Notes: generated by a model not told the origin, from the letters alone. Shown: positions 43,733 through 52,912, counted from the stretch's first letter. The stretch: DNA of 64,000 nt from Chloroflexota bacterium (GCA_947479915.1 CANKAU010000005.1:56869-120868), one strand, 5' to 3'. Program-made: numbers and translations.

Positions 43733-44527
43733 ATGATCGATTACGGCATCAGCGGCAAGACCGCCATCGTCACCGGCGGTAGCGTCGGCATCGGCCGTGC
43801 CTGTGCCACCGCGCTGGCCGGGCAGGGCGTGAACGTGGTGATCGTCGCGCGTCGCCTCGACCGCCTGGAGCAGGCGGCGAAGGAGATCTCCGAGGCCACC
43901 GGCGGCAAGGTCGTCGCGGTTGCGGCGGACATGACGCAGACCGACCAGGTCAAGGCGATGGTCGCGACGGTCGTCCAGCAGTTCGGCGGCGTCGACATCC
44001 TGGTGAACAACGCGGCGTCGTTCCCCTACGGCTCCTCGACCGAGCTCACCGTGGATGACTGGATCGCGCACTTCAACGTGAAGGCGTTCGGCTACCTGCG
44101 CGCCATGTTCGAGGTGCTGCCGCACATGAAGAAGGCAGGCTGGGGCCGCATCATCAACGTCGCCGGGCAGGCCGCCCGCGCCGGTGGTGGCAGCGCCGGC
44201 GCCAACAACGCGGCGATCATCAACATGACGAAGGGCATCGCCCTGGACGTCGCCACCGACAAGATCACGGTCAACGCCGTGCACCCGGGCGGCCCGTCCG
44301 ACACCGACCGCGAGCCGATGCGCCTGGAGTACGAGGCCAAGTCGCGCGGCATCACGCTGGAGCAGGCGATCGCCGAGGCCGAGGCGAAGATCCCGCCGAT
44401 CGGACGCCGCGTGGTCTCCTCGGACGCCGCGCACATCGTGCTGTTCCTCGCCTCGGCGCAGGCCAGCGCGATCACCGGCGAAACGATGGCCGTCGACCCC
44501 GGCCAGGACCGCACCGTCATCTACTAG
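43733..44527 (+). CDS. SDR-family protein lacking the catalytic Tyr-Lys
   Basis: A 264-residue Rossmann-fold short-chain dehydrogenase. Cofactor binding looks intact: TGGSVGIGRA at residues 14-23 and NNAAS at 93-97. The active-site stretch is not intact. After IINVAG (Ala/Gly where Ser is expected), residues 141-166 contain neither a Tyr nor a Lys, so YxxxK is missing (AGANN in that place). PGGPSDTDREP follows. It may be a non-catalytic binding protein or use different residues. It is a single gene flanked by a 17-bp terminator. Confidence 0.88.
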   Translation: MIDYGISGKTAIVTGGSVGIGRACATALAGQGVNVVIVARRLDRLEQAAKEISEATGGKVVAVAADMTQTDQVKAMVATVVQQFGGVDILVNNAASFPYGSSTELTVDDWIAHFNVKAFGYLRAMFEVLPHMKKAGWGRIINVAGQAARAGGGSAGANNAAIINMTKGIALDVATDKITVNAVHPGGPSDTDREPMRLEYEAKSRGITLEQAIAEAEAKIPPIGRRVVSSDAAHIVLFLASAQASAITGETMAVDPGQDRTVIY

Positions 44528-44546
44528 CCCGCACGTCTAGGCCAGT

Positions 44547-44584
44547 ACGCAGCAGGAGCACCCGCGAGGGTGCTCCTGCTGCGT
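44547..44584 (+). terminator. Perfect 17-bp hairpin after the SDR gene
   Basis: 44547-44563 pairs perfectly with 44568-44584 across a GCGA loop, 20 bases after the stop at 44527. This is the longest perfect stem in the window. It has no U-tract. Confidence 0.8.
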
Positions 44585-44677
44585 TGAGGGGGCGGAGATC
44601 CGCGCAGGGCGCGCGAGGGACAACGGCGCTACGATTCGCGCGCGCCGCCCGGGTTCCTCGGCGCGAGGAGTGTCGCA

Positions 44678-45595
44678 ATGTCCGTGCGCATCGGTCTGAG
44701 CATGTCCGCGTTCCCGTTCACCTCACCCGGCGCGATGTGGCGCTGGGTGGAGACGTGCGAGGACAGCAAGGTCGACTCGATCTGGCAGACCGACCGCCTC
44801 GTCTCCTCGGAGCCGTACCTGGAGCCGCTGACCGGCCTCGCCGTCCTCGCGGGAGGCACGTCGAGGCTCAAGTTCGGGATGAACGTGCTGGTGCTGACGC
44901 TCCGCGATCCGCTGGTCGTCGCGAAGCAGTGCGCGACCGTCGACTTCCTCAGCAACGGCCGCTTCCTCCCCGCGTTCGGCGTGGGCAGCGACACCGCGCC
45001 GGAGTTCCGCGCCACCGCCGCCGACCGGGCGCATCGAGGTGCCCGCATGGACGAGGCGCTTCCGCTGATCGCGCGGCTTTGGGCGGGCGAGAGCGTGACG
45101 CACGCAGGCAAGCACTACCAGTTCACCGAGGCGCGTATCGGTCCGCTGCCGAAGCAGTCACCGCTCCCGCTGTGGATCGGCGGATCCAGCCCGGCGGCGA
45201 TCCGCCGCACCGCGGCGATGGGCACCGGCTGGCTCGGTGGTGGCCAGACGGTCGAGGAGACCGCGCCCGTGATCGCCGCGATCCGCGCTGCCGCCATCGA
45301 GGCCGGACGCCCGATCGATGACGATCACTACGGCATCAGCCACGGGTTCCGCTTCGGCTCACTGGAGGACGCGCCGGCGCAGCAGGCGGTGAAGCGACTC
45401 GCACCGGGCCGCAACCCGGCCGACTACTTCGCGATCGGTGACGCCGCGACGATCATCGAGCGCTGCCGCGCGTTCCGCGCCGCGGGCGTCTCGAAGTTCG
45501 TGCTTCGCCCGATCGGCGACAGCGACGACGACATCCTCGACCAGACGCGCCGCCTCATCGAGACCGTGCTGCCCGAGGTCCACAGCTGGGACTAA
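44678..45595 (+). CDS. LLM-class F420-dependent oxidoreductase
   Basis: A 305-residue luciferase-like oxidoreductase. The segments IWQTDRLVSSEPYLEPL, LKFGMNVLVLTLRDPLVVAKQ and NGRFLPAFGVGSD are the bacterial luciferase-fold signature, and PLPLWIGGSSPAAIRR is the late cofactor loop. It belongs to a different subgroup from the enzyme at 32970. Cofactor F420 or FMN cannot be separated by eye. It is a single gene with a bidirectional terminator after it. Confidence 0.88.
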   Translation: MSVRIGLSMSAFPFTSPGAMWRWVETCEDSKVDSIWQTDRLVSSEPYLEPLTGLAVLAGGTSRLKFGMNVLVLTLRDPLVVAKQCATVDFLSNGRFLPAFGVGSDTAPEFRATAADRAHRGARMDEALPLIARLWAGESVTHAGKHYQFTEARIGPLPKQSPLPLWIGGSSPAAIRRTAAMGTGWLGGGQTVEETAPVIAAIRAAAIEAGRPIDDDHYGISHGFRFGSLEDAPAQQAVKRLAPGRNPADYFAIGDAATIIERCRAFRAAGVSKFVLRPIGDSDDDILDQTRRLIETVLPEVHSWD

Positions 45596-45598
45596 AGC

Positions 45599-45624
45599 AG
45601 AGGCCCGCGTCACCGCGGGCCTCT
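45599..45624. terminator. Perfect 11-bp bidirectional hairpin
   Basis: AGAGGCCCGCG (45599-45609) pairs with 45614-45624 across TCAC, between the convergent stops at 45595 and 45650. Confidence 0.75.
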
Positions 45625-45649
45625 CGGTCAGCATCGGCGCTCGCGCCCG

Positions 45650-46057
45650 CTACGCCGGTCGGAACTTCGGCAGGGTGACCGCGGGCGTCACGTCCTCGAA
45701 CACGACCTGCACGGGCATCCCGATGCGCAGATCCTCGCGCTTGCAGTCAACGATGTTCGAGGCGATGCGCGGCCCCTCTTCGAGCTCCACGACGATCACC
45801 GGGTATGGCATCTCGTCGGCGAAGCCCTTGTAGTAGATCTGGTGCATCACCGTGAACGACCAGATCGTGCCGCGCCCGGACAGCGCGGCCCATTCGAGGT
45901 TGGTCGAGAGGCACTGCCAGCAGGCGTGGGTCGGCGGGAAGCGGAACGCGCCGCAGTCGGTGCAGCGCTGCATGCGGAACTCGTGCGCCTTCGCGGCGTT
46001 CCAGTACGGCTCGCTGTCCTGCGTGACGATCGGGAGCGGCTTGTTGTAGTCGGCCAT
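45650..46057 (-). CDS. Zn-ribbon/OB-fold (DUF35) partner protein, second copy
   Basis: A 135-residue DUF35-type protein with a zinc ribbon (CTDCGAFRF and CWQC) and an OB fold that includes VIVVELEEGPRIASNIVD. It follows the thiolase-like gene at 46062 by four bases, the same layout as the 20874/21293 pair. It should form a complex with that thiolase-like protein and help bind the acyl-CoA. Confidence 0.9.
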   Translation of the reverse strand: MADYNKPLPIVTQDSEPYWNAAKAHEFRMQRCTDCGAFRFPPTHACWQCLSTNLEWAALSGRGTIWSFTVMHQIYYKGFADEMPYPVIVVELEEGPRIASNIVDCKREDLRIGMPVQVVFEDVTPAVTLPKFRPA

Positions 46058-46061
46058 CTGC

Positions 46062-47219
46062 CTACTCCTTGCTCAGGATGAACGAGGACGCGTTCGGTGC
46101 GGTGCCGATGAACTGCACGATCTCCGCGTTCGGCACCTGTCGCGGCCCGCACTCGCCTCGGATCTGGCGCACTGCCTCGACCATGATCGCGCGGCCCTGC
46201 AGGTACGTCTCGGACAGGTGACCGCCCGAGGTGTTCACGGGCAGTTCCCCGCCCAGCTCGATGCGGCCGCCCTGGATGAAGTCCAGCGCCTCGCCCTTGC
46301 CGCAGAACCCGAAGCCTTCGAGGTAGTACAGCAGGAACGGCGCGAACGCGTCGTACCAGAACAGCGCGTCCACGTCCTTCGGCGTGATGCCGGCGGCGCC
46401 GTACACCCGCGATGCGACGCGCGAGTACGGCTCGTACTCGAAGCCGTCCTGCCAGTGGTAGATGCTCCAGCCGCCCTGCTGGCTGGCGGCACGGATGTAG
46501 ACCGGCGGCTTCTTCAGGTCCTTCGCGCGGTCGGACCTCGACAGGATGAAGACGATCGCGCCGTCGTTGATGATGCAGTAGTCGTTCAGGCGCAGCGGCT
46601 CCGCGATGTAGCGCGCCTCCACGTAGTCGTCGAACGTGAGCGGGCGATCCTTGAAGATCGCCATCGGGTTCAGGGCCGCCGACTTGCGTTGGCCGATCGC
46701 CACGGCTGCCAGCTTCTCGCGGTCCTGGTTGAACTCGTGGAGGTAGCGGCGGAACTCGATCGCCGCGTTCGCACCCGGCGAGGTGAACCCGTACGCCGGG
46801 TGGATCGCACTTGCGCCCTCGTCCTGGCCGCCGAACTTCACCCGCGCTGTCCGTGCGTTGTTCGTGTAGACGAACGCGACGTTGTCGCACTGACCCGAGG
46901 CGACGAGCGAGGCCATCAGCATCACGGACGGCCCGAAGAGGCGACCGCCGTTGCTGTACGGGTACGCCACGCGCGGATGTACGCCCAGGTAGCGGGCCAT
47001 GTCGTCGTACGCGGTCGGTTCGCCCGTGCCACTGCCGACGATCAGCCCGTCGATGTCGTCCTGCGTCAGGCCGCAATCATCGAGGGCGTTCTTGAACGCC
47101 TCCTGCGCCATGCCGTACGCGCCCATGTCGGCGTACGTGCCGTAGTGGTTGGTGGTGCCGATGCCGACCACCGCCACCTGGTTCTTGAACGCGATCGCGC
47201 GGTCGTCCGCCTGCACCAT
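46062..47219 (-). CDS. Thiolase-like protein without the nucleophile Cys
   Basis: A 385-residue thiolase-fold protein paired with a DUF35 gene. It has VAVVGIGTTNHYG at the N terminus and NTSGGHLSETYLQ near the C terminus. Where the related protein at 21293 has its Cys, this one reads AYPYSNGGRLFG, with no Cys close by. It is therefore unlikely to do standard thiolysis and may be an aldolase, as known for some SCP-x-like/DUF35 complexes, or a scaffold. The amidohydrolase at 47248 lies immediately upstream on the same strand. Confidence 0.88.
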   Translation of the reverse strand: MVQADDRAIAFKNQVAVVGIGTTNHYGTYADMGAYGMAQEAFKNALDDCGLTQDDIDGLIVGSGTGEPTAYDDMARYLGVHPRVAYPYSNGGRLFGPSVMLMASLVASGQCDNVAFVYTNNARTARVKFGGQDEGASAIHPAYGFTSPGANAAIEFRRYLHEFNQDREKLAAVAIGQRKSAALNPMAIFKDRPLTFDDYVEARYIAEPLRLNDYCIINDGAIVFILSRSDRAKDLKKPPVYIRAASQQGGWSIYHWQDGFEYEPYSRVASRVYGAAGITPKDVDALFWYDAFAPFLLYYLEGFGFCGKGEALDFIQGGRIELGGELPVNTSGGHLSETYLQGRAIMVEAVRQIRGECGPRQVPNAEIVQFIGTAPNASSFILSKE

Positions 47220-47247
47220 GTGATGCTCCTTTCGAGCCTCGAGGGGG

Positions 47248-48180
47248 CTACGCGAGCTTGAGCAGCCGCTTCGCGTTGCCGTGGGCGATCAGTTCCTTCT
47301 CGGTGTCGGTGAGCGGGAGGCGGCGCATGACGTCCGCGTACAGCTGCGGGTCGTTCAGCGGGTAGTTCGTGCCGAAGAGGATGTGCTCCGCGCCGCAGTT
47401 CCGGATGAAGTCCACCAGCGACTCGTTGGTCAGGTGCTCGTTCGGGTCGTCCAGTTCGTGCAGGCGGCCTGACATGTCGGCGTGGAAGCCGGGGAAGCGG
47501 CGGCACAGGTCGATCACATCGTCGTCGTACCCATGACCGAGGTGCGCGATGTTGATCTGGAGATCCGGGAAGCGCTGCAGCGCCGTCTCGAAGTACTTCG
47601 GGCGGCCGTAGTGGTCACCGCGCGGGCCGGGCGCGCCGCCGTCGCCAGCCTGCGAGACGATCGGCACGCCGAGGCGCGCGATCGTCTCGTACATCGGCAT
47701 CATGCGCGGGTCGTCGACGTACGCGGCGAGCGCGAGCGGGACGATCTTCACGCCGCGCGCACCCCGCGCGACCTTGTCCTCGATCTCGCCGACCAGCGTG
47801 GCCTCGTCCATGTAGACAGGGTCGAGGCCGGCGAACGTGAACAGGTTCGGGTGCGCCGCGCTCACGCCGAGGGCCCACTCGTTGTTGCCGATCATGCGCT
47901 GGGCCATCATGCCCTGCACTTCGCGCTCTACGGCGGCGCGCTCGGTCGGGTCGGAGGGCAGCTCCTGCGATTTGATGCGCGCCTCGTACATGAAGCGCGT
48001 CGGCGTGTACATCAACTGCACGGCGTGCGTGATGTTCGCCGCCGCCATGATGCCCGCGAGCTCCTCGATGGTGCCGGTGCGCGTCGGGTCCTGCTTGCCG
48101 GCCGACTTCTGCCAGCCGATACCGCGATCGGCGCTGGCGAACGTGTGCGTGTGGATGTCGATGATCTCGAGGTCGGCCAA
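47248..48180 (-). CDS. Amidohydrolase (ACMSD-like)
   Basis: A 310-residue amidohydrolase of the decarboxylase-like branch. The first metal motif is IDIHTHTF, HLGHGYDDDV provides the middle His, and LFGTNYPLNDP carries the late acidic region. The start is TTG at 48180, chosen because AAGGAG lies six bases before it and there is no ATG before the metal motif. It probably heads an operon with the thiolase-like and DUF35 genes. It may hydrate, decarboxylate or hydrolyse a ring-derived acid. Confidence 0.85.
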   Translation of the reverse strand: MADLEIIDIHTHTFASADRGIGWQKSAGKQDPTRTGTIEELAGIMAAANITHAVQLMYTPTRFMYEARIKSQELPSDPTERAAVEREVQGMMAQRMIGNNEWALGVSAAHPNLFTFAGLDPVYMDEATLVGEIEDKVARGARGVKIVPLALAAYVDDPRMMPMYETIARLGVPIVSQAGDGGAPGPRGDHYGRPKYFETALQRFPDLQINIAHLGHGYDDDVIDLCRRFPGFHADMSGRLHELDDPNEHLTNESLVDFIRNCGAEHILFGTNYPLNDPQLYADVMRRLPLTDTEKELIAHGNAKRLLKLA

Positions 48181-48315
48181 CGGGTGCTCCTTCGATGCGC
48201 GTCCTCGGTCCGTCCGGGCGCGACCCGGGCATCGTAGCCGCGCGCCGGGAGGCGCGCACGGCGGTCGCACGACCGACGTATGCTGCCGCCGTCCCCCAGC
48301 CGCAGGAGGCCGCGC

Positions 48316-49323
48316 ATGACGATCACGAACCCCGCGCTCGAAACGATCGAGCCGTACCTCGACGCCGACCACCTCGAGGCGTACCGGGCGACGGAGCCCG
48401 CACCGCTCCGCGCAGATGACCTGGAAGGTGCGGTGCAGGTGCTGCGCGCACGGTCGGCGGCGCGGCAGGCGGGGATCGTCCGCGCGCCTCGCCCGGCCGG
48501 TGTCAGCGCCGAGGACCGCGCGGTCCCGGGGCCGGCGGGGGCGCCGCCGGTCGGGGTGCGGGTGTATCGAGGCGCGCGGACCCCCGCATCGGGAGCGCCG
48601 GCACTGCTGTGGATCCACGGCGGCGGCATGGTGATGGGCGACCTCGACCAGAGCGACGCGTACTGCACGGATGTCGCCCACACGCTGGGCGTCCTCGTCG
48701 TGTCCGTCGATTACCGCGTCGCACCGGAGCATCCGTTCCCCGCACCGGTCGAGGACTGCTACGCGGCGCTCCTCTGGCTGCGCCGGTCGGCGGCCGATCT
48801 CGGCGTGGACGCCGCACGAATCGCGATCGGGGGCAGCAGCGCAGGGGCGGGGCTCGCGGCGGGGCTCGCGCTGATCGCGCGCGACCGCGGCGAGGTGTCC
48901 GTGGCGTACCAGCATCTGATCTATCCGATGCTGGACGACCGCTGCGTCACGCCCAGCAGCCATCGCATCGTTGACCCGCGCGTGTGGAACCGCACATCGA
49001 ACCTCGCAGGATGGAACGCCTACCTCGCGGGGCGCACCGGTGCGGAGGATGTCTCGCCGTACGCCGCTCCGGCGCGCGCTACCGACCTGGCCGGTCTGCC
49101 TGCAACGTACATCGCCGTGGGCACGCTCGACCTGTTCATGGACGAGGACATCGAGTACGCACGGCGGCTGATCGCGGCCGGCGTGCGCACGGAACTGCAC
49201 GTGTACCCGGGCGTGTTCCACGCCTCCCCGACGTACATCCCGAACGCGGCCGTCTCGAAACGGTGGACTGCCGACCAGCGCGCGGCGCTCGGGCGGAATC
49301 TCGGCGTGTCGGCGACGGAGTAG
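48316..49323 (+). CDS. Alpha/beta hydrolase (hormone-sensitive-lipase family)
   Basis: A 335-residue esterase or lipase of the HSL family. The oxyanion-hole motif HGGGM is near residue 97, the nucleophile elbow is GGSSAGAG, the catalytic Asp is in VGTLDLFMDED and the His in GVFHASPT. No signal peptide is seen, so it is cytoplasmic. It likely cleaves short-chain esters or lactones. ATG at 48316 has AGGAGG six bases upstream. It is divergent from the amidohydrolase operon. Confidence 0.92.
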   Translation: MTITNPALETIEPYLDADHLEAYRATEPAPLRADDLEGAVQVLRARSAARQAGIVRAPRPAGVSAEDRAVPGPAGAPPVGVRVYRGARTPASGAPALLWIHGGGMVMGDLDQSDAYCTDVAHTLGVLVVSVDYRVAPEHPFPAPVEDCYAALLWLRRSAADLGVDAARIAIGGSSAGAGLAAGLALIARDRGEVSVAYQHLIYPMLDDRCVTPSSHRIVDPRVWNRTSNLAGWNAYLAGRTGAEDVSPYAAPARATDLAGLPATYIAVGTLDLFMDEDIEYARRLIAAGVRTELHVYPGVFHASPTYIPNAAVSKRWTADQRAALGRNLGVSATE

Positions 49324-49342
49324 CCCGCGCGGGCGACGAAGG

Positions 49343-50668
49343 TCAGGGGCCCGTGGCGGCGAGCGGCTCGGCGGGCGCCTCGACCTCGCGACCTGGCGGG
49401 CGGATGAGCATGATGCCGACCATCGAGATCAGCGAGAGCGCCGCGAAAAGCATGAACGAGAGCGTGTAGGAGCCGGTCACGTCCCAGGCGGCCCCGGCGA
49501 ACCAGGTGCCCCCGGCGCTGAAGATGATCGTGAAGGGCATGGCCACGCTGCGCACCGCGCCGATGTGCCGACGTCCGAAGTAGTGCGCCCAGATCACCTC
49601 CTGCCCCGTCTGCCCGCTCCCCACGCCCGTGCCGTACAGCGCGAGCATTGCGAGCACGATCCACAGCCCGTAGTCGCTGCCCACCAGCGGCAGCACGAAC
49701 AGCGGCACGACCTTGAACCCCCATCCGAGCGCGACGAGGTGCCGTGGGTCGAACTGGTCGAGGTAGTAGCCCCACACGGGCTTCGAGAAGAAGGCCCACA
49801 GGTTCTCGAAGCTGTAGATGAACACCGCGAGGCCCAGCGAGAAGCCGACGTCCTGCAGGAACGGGACGAGGTGCAGCACCATGGCGCCGGACGGCAGCAT
49901 CCCCAGGCCGAAGATGCCGATGAGCATCCACAGCTCCCGGGTGTGCATCGCCTCCGCGCGCGTCCACTGGTGCTCGGTCATCGCGAGGCGTGGGCGGCGC
50001 GAGGTATTGGCGGCGGCCGCCGCGGCCATCGCGCGGGCGGAGGCCTCGGTGTCGCCGTCGGGCATCAGGCCGATGTCCTCAGGCTGGCGACGGATGATCA
50101 AGAGTGCCGGGATGACCAGCGCCACCAGCAGGATGCCGCCCTGCACCGCCCACGCGATGCGCCAGCCATAGACCTCGATCACCCACGCGACCGCGGGTGC
50201 GAGGACGACGGCGCCTGCGGAGAGGCCCATGGACGCGATGCTGATCGCACGCCCGCGGTGGCGGACGAACCACTTCGACAGCGTCGCGTTCAGCACCAGC
50301 GGGCTGATGCCGGCGCTGCCGAAGACGTACACGACGCCGCGGAGCGCCCAGAATTGCCACAGGTCGTCGACGAACGCGAGGCTCGCGAGGCTGAGCCCGG
50401 CGATGATCGAGCCGCCCATCACCAGCCAGCGCCCGCGCCGCCCGTCCACCCACGGCCCGACGAAGAAGCCCATGCCGCCGCCCACGACCACGCTGAAGGT
50501 GTTCGCGAGCGCGAAATCGCCGCGGCTCCAGTGGAGTTCCTCGGTCATCGGCCGGAAGAACATGCTGAAGACGTACGGCCCGGCCACCGTCTGCGCGACG
50601 AAAGCGAACGCGACGATGTACCAGCCGTGGAAGATGCGAGGACGCCGGGCGGGCGGTGCGATCGACAC
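49343..50668 (-). CDS. MFS transporter, tandem paralogue 2
   Basis: A 441-residue 12-helix major facilitator of the monocarboxylate/OFA-like group. It opens with IFHGWYIVAF. The loop 2-3 segment is VDGRRGRWLVMGG, and the central loop carries RRQPEDIGLMPDGD. It is closely similar along its length to the gene at 50729, from which it is separated by 60 bases. The two are a tandem duplication, probably co-transcribed. The substrate is unknown, probably a small organic acid. Confidence 0.88.
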   Translation of the reverse strand: MSIAPPARRPRIFHGWYIVAFAFVAQTVAGPYVFSMFFRPMTEELHWSRGDFALANTFSVVVGGGMGFFVGPWVDGRRGRWLVMGGSIIAGLSLASLAFVDDLWQFWALRGVVYVFGSAGISPLVLNATLSKWFVRHRGRAISIASMGLSAGAVVLAPAVAWVIEVYGWRIAWAVQGGILLVALVIPALLIIRRQPEDIGLMPDGDTEASARAMAAAAAANTSRRPRLAMTEHQWTRAEAMHTRELWMLIGIFGLGMLPSGAMVLHLVPFLQDVGFSLGLAVFIYSFENLWAFFSKPVWGYYLDQFDPRHLVALGWGFKVVPLFVLPLVGSDYGLWIVLAMLALYGTGVGSGQTGQEVIWAHYFGRRHIGAVRSVAMPFTIIFSAGGTWFAGAAWDVTGSYTLSFMLFAALSLISMVGIMLIRPPGREVEAPAEPLAATGP

Positions 50669-50728
50669 GGAAGGCTCCTCGACAGGTGTCAGGGCCTCGA
50701 ACCTAGCACCGCGCCGAGGGCGTCCCTA

Positions 50729-52033
50729 TCACGATGTTGTTGCCGCCGGGGTTGCCTCGACCGGGGCGGGACGCACCGGCGGCCGGATGAGCATGATCCC
50801 CACCATCGCGATCGCGCAGAACACCGCGAAGAGGATGAACGGCAGGGTGTAGGAGCCCGTCGCGTCCCAGGCGGCGCCTGCGAACCACACGCCGCCTGCG
50901 AAGAGGATCGTCGTGATGGGCAGCGCCACCGAGCGGACCGCGCCGATGTGCCGACGGCCGAAGCAGTACGCCCAGATCACCTCTTGCCCTGACTGCTGCG
51001 CGCCCGCGCCGATCCCGTACAGCACGTTCAGCGGCAGCATCGCCCACAGGCCGTAGTGGCTGCCGACCAGTGGCATCAGGCACAGCGGCAGGAGCTTCGA
51101 GGCCCACCCAAGCGCGATCATGTGGCGGGGGTCGTAGCGGTCCATGAGCACGCCCCATCCCGGCTTCGTGACCAGTGCCACGCCGTTCTGGAACCCGACG
51201 ATGCCCACGGCGACGGCCGCGGAGAAACCGACGTCCTGCAGGAACGGGATGAGGTGCAGGAAGATCGCGTTCGATGAGATGCCGCTGAGCCCGAAGACGA
51301 TGACCAGCGTCCATAGCTGCGAGGTGCGCATCGCTTCGGCACGCGTCCATGACACCTCGCTGGCGGCGGTGCGGCGCGTTGAGTGGGTCGCCGTCGCCGC
51401 GAGCCGCGCCAGGTCCGCGTTCGTGTCGCCGTCCGGATGGAGACCGATGTCCTCCGGCTGGCGGCGGATGATGAACACCGCCGGGATCGCGAGGACGGCG
51501 ATGATGAGGGCGCCCTGCACGACCCAGCCGGAGCGCCAGCCCCAGTGCTCCACGACCCACGCGATCCCCGGCGCGACGACGATCGCGCCGCTCGACAGGC
51601 CCATCGAGGCGATCGCGATCGCCGTGCCTCGGCGGCGCACGAACCACTTCGAGATCGTGGAGTTCACGACGAGCGGACTGATGCCGGCGCTGCCGATCAT
51701 GAAAATGACGCCGCGCAGCAACCAGAACTGCCACATCGCGTCCACGAACGCGAGCGCGGCGAGGCTGAGCCCGGCGACAACGGCACCCCCGGCGATCAGC
51801 CACCGCCCGCGCCGCCCATCCACGATCGGACCGACGAAGAAACCGATCACGCCGCCCATGAATACGCTGACCGTGTTCGCGAGCGCGAAGTCGCCGCGGC
51901 TCCAGCCGAGCTCCTCGGTCATCGGTCGGAGGAAGATGCCGAAGACGTACGGCCCCGCGAGCATCAGCGCGACCGCGCCGTACGCGGTGATGATCCAGCC
52001 GTGGAAGATGCTGCCGCGCCTCGCTGCGAGCAT
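50729..52033 (-). CDS. MFS transporter, tandem paralogue 1
   Basis: A 434-residue transporter sharing long blocks with the gene at 49343, such as RPMTEELGWSRGDFALANT, VDGRRGRWLIAGG and RRQPEDIGLHPDGD. ATG at 52033 leaves a short 9-residue tail before FHGW. It is transcribed divergently from an ArsR-type regulator 110 bases away, which may control it. Duplication with divergence suggests two related substrates. Confidence 0.88.
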   Translation of the reverse strand: MLAARRGSIFHGWIITAYGAVALMLAGPYVFGIFLRPMTEELGWSRGDFALANTVSVFMGGVIGFFVGPIVDGRRGRWLIAGGAVVAGLSLAALAFVDAMWQFWLLRGVIFMIGSAGISPLVVNSTISKWFVRRRGTAIAIASMGLSSGAIVVAPGIAWVVEHWGWRSGWVVQGALIIAVLAIPAVFIIRRQPEDIGLHPDGDTNADLARLAATATHSTRRTAASEVSWTRAEAMRTSQLWTLVIVFGLSGISSNAIFLHLIPFLQDVGFSAAVAVGIVGFQNGVALVTKPGWGVLMDRYDPRHMIALGWASKLLPLCLMPLVGSHYGLWAMLPLNVLYGIGAGAQQSGQEVIWAYCFGRRHIGAVRSVALPITTILFAGGVWFAGAAWDATGSYTLPFILFAVFCAIAMVGIMLIRPPVRPAPVEATPAATTS

Positions 52034-52143
52034 GGACGTCCCTTCGTGCGTTCCCGCGTGGCGTGCACAGTAGCGGCTGCGAGGACGCCGATGGTTCGGC
52101 GCGGCCCGAACCGATCGACGCGCGTAGACGGTACGCTCCGAGG

Positions 52144-52863
52144 ATGAGCACCACCATTAGCGCCCTGTCCGATGAAGCCGCCGGCATCTCGACTGTCGCC
52201 GCGCTGATGGGGCATCCGACGCGCGCGGCGATCCTCGCCGCACTCGTCGGCGGCGGGGCGCTGCCTGCGGGCACGCTCGCTCAGATCGCTGACGTCACGG
52301 CATCGACGGCCAGCGAACACCTCGCGCGACTTGTGGAGGGCGGTCTCCTCACGGTCGTGTCATCGGGGCGGCATCGGTATTTCCGCCTGCGCGATGCGAG
52401 CGTCGCGCAGGCACTCGAGGCCGTGTCCGCGGTCAGCGTGTCGGCACCGGCTCGTCGGCGCACGGCCGGGCCGTCGCCGGAGATGCGCCTCGCGCGCAGT
52501 TGCTACGACCACCTCGCCGGGTCGTTGGGCGTGGGCCTGGCCGACGCGCTGCTCCGGCAGGGCGTCCTGCTTCCCGGTGAGCGCGCGTTCGAGTTGACGG
52601 CGCAGGGTGCGGTCCGCCTTTCGGCGCTTGAGGTCGACGTGGCGTCGGCGCGGACGCGGAAGCGGCTGTTCTCCCCCACATGTCTTGACTGGACAGAGCG
52701 TCGGTTCCACCTCGCCGGTGCGCTCGGCGCGGCGATCCTGCAACGCTTCATGGAGGCGCGCTGGGTGGCGCGGCGCACGGACGACCGCTCGCTCCGCGTC
52801 ACCGTCGCGGGGCAGCGAGTTCTCCAACGCGAGTTCGACCTCGACCTCCCGCCTGCGCCGTAG
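52144..52863 (+). CDS. ArsR-family HTH transcriptional regulator
   Basis: A 239-residue regulator with an N-terminal winged helix-turn-helix, about residues 12-85: ALMGHPTRAAILAAL, then LAQIADVTASTASEHLARLVEGG and a wing in VVSSGRHRYFRL. The C-terminal 140 residues form an extra domain of the type seen in longer ArsR proteins. No metal-binding CxC is evident, so it more likely senses an organic ligand. It is divergent from the tandem MFS genes and upstream of two hotdog proteins, either of which could be its target. Confidence 0.88.
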   Translation: MSTTISALSDEAAGISTVAALMGHPTRAAILAALVGGGALPAGTLAQIADVTASTASEHLARLVEGGLLTVVSSGRHRYFRLRDASVAQALEAVSAVSVSAPARRRTAGPSPEMRLARSCYDHLAGSLGVGLADALLRQGVLLPGERAFELTAQGAVRLSALEVDVASARTRKRLFSPTCLDWTERRFHLAGALGAAILQRFMEARWVARRTDDRSLRVTVAGQRVLQREFDLDLPPAP

Positions 52864-52912
52864 CACGATGTGCCGCGGCCGTCGCATGAGCGCGACGACC
52901 GAGGGAGGCGCG

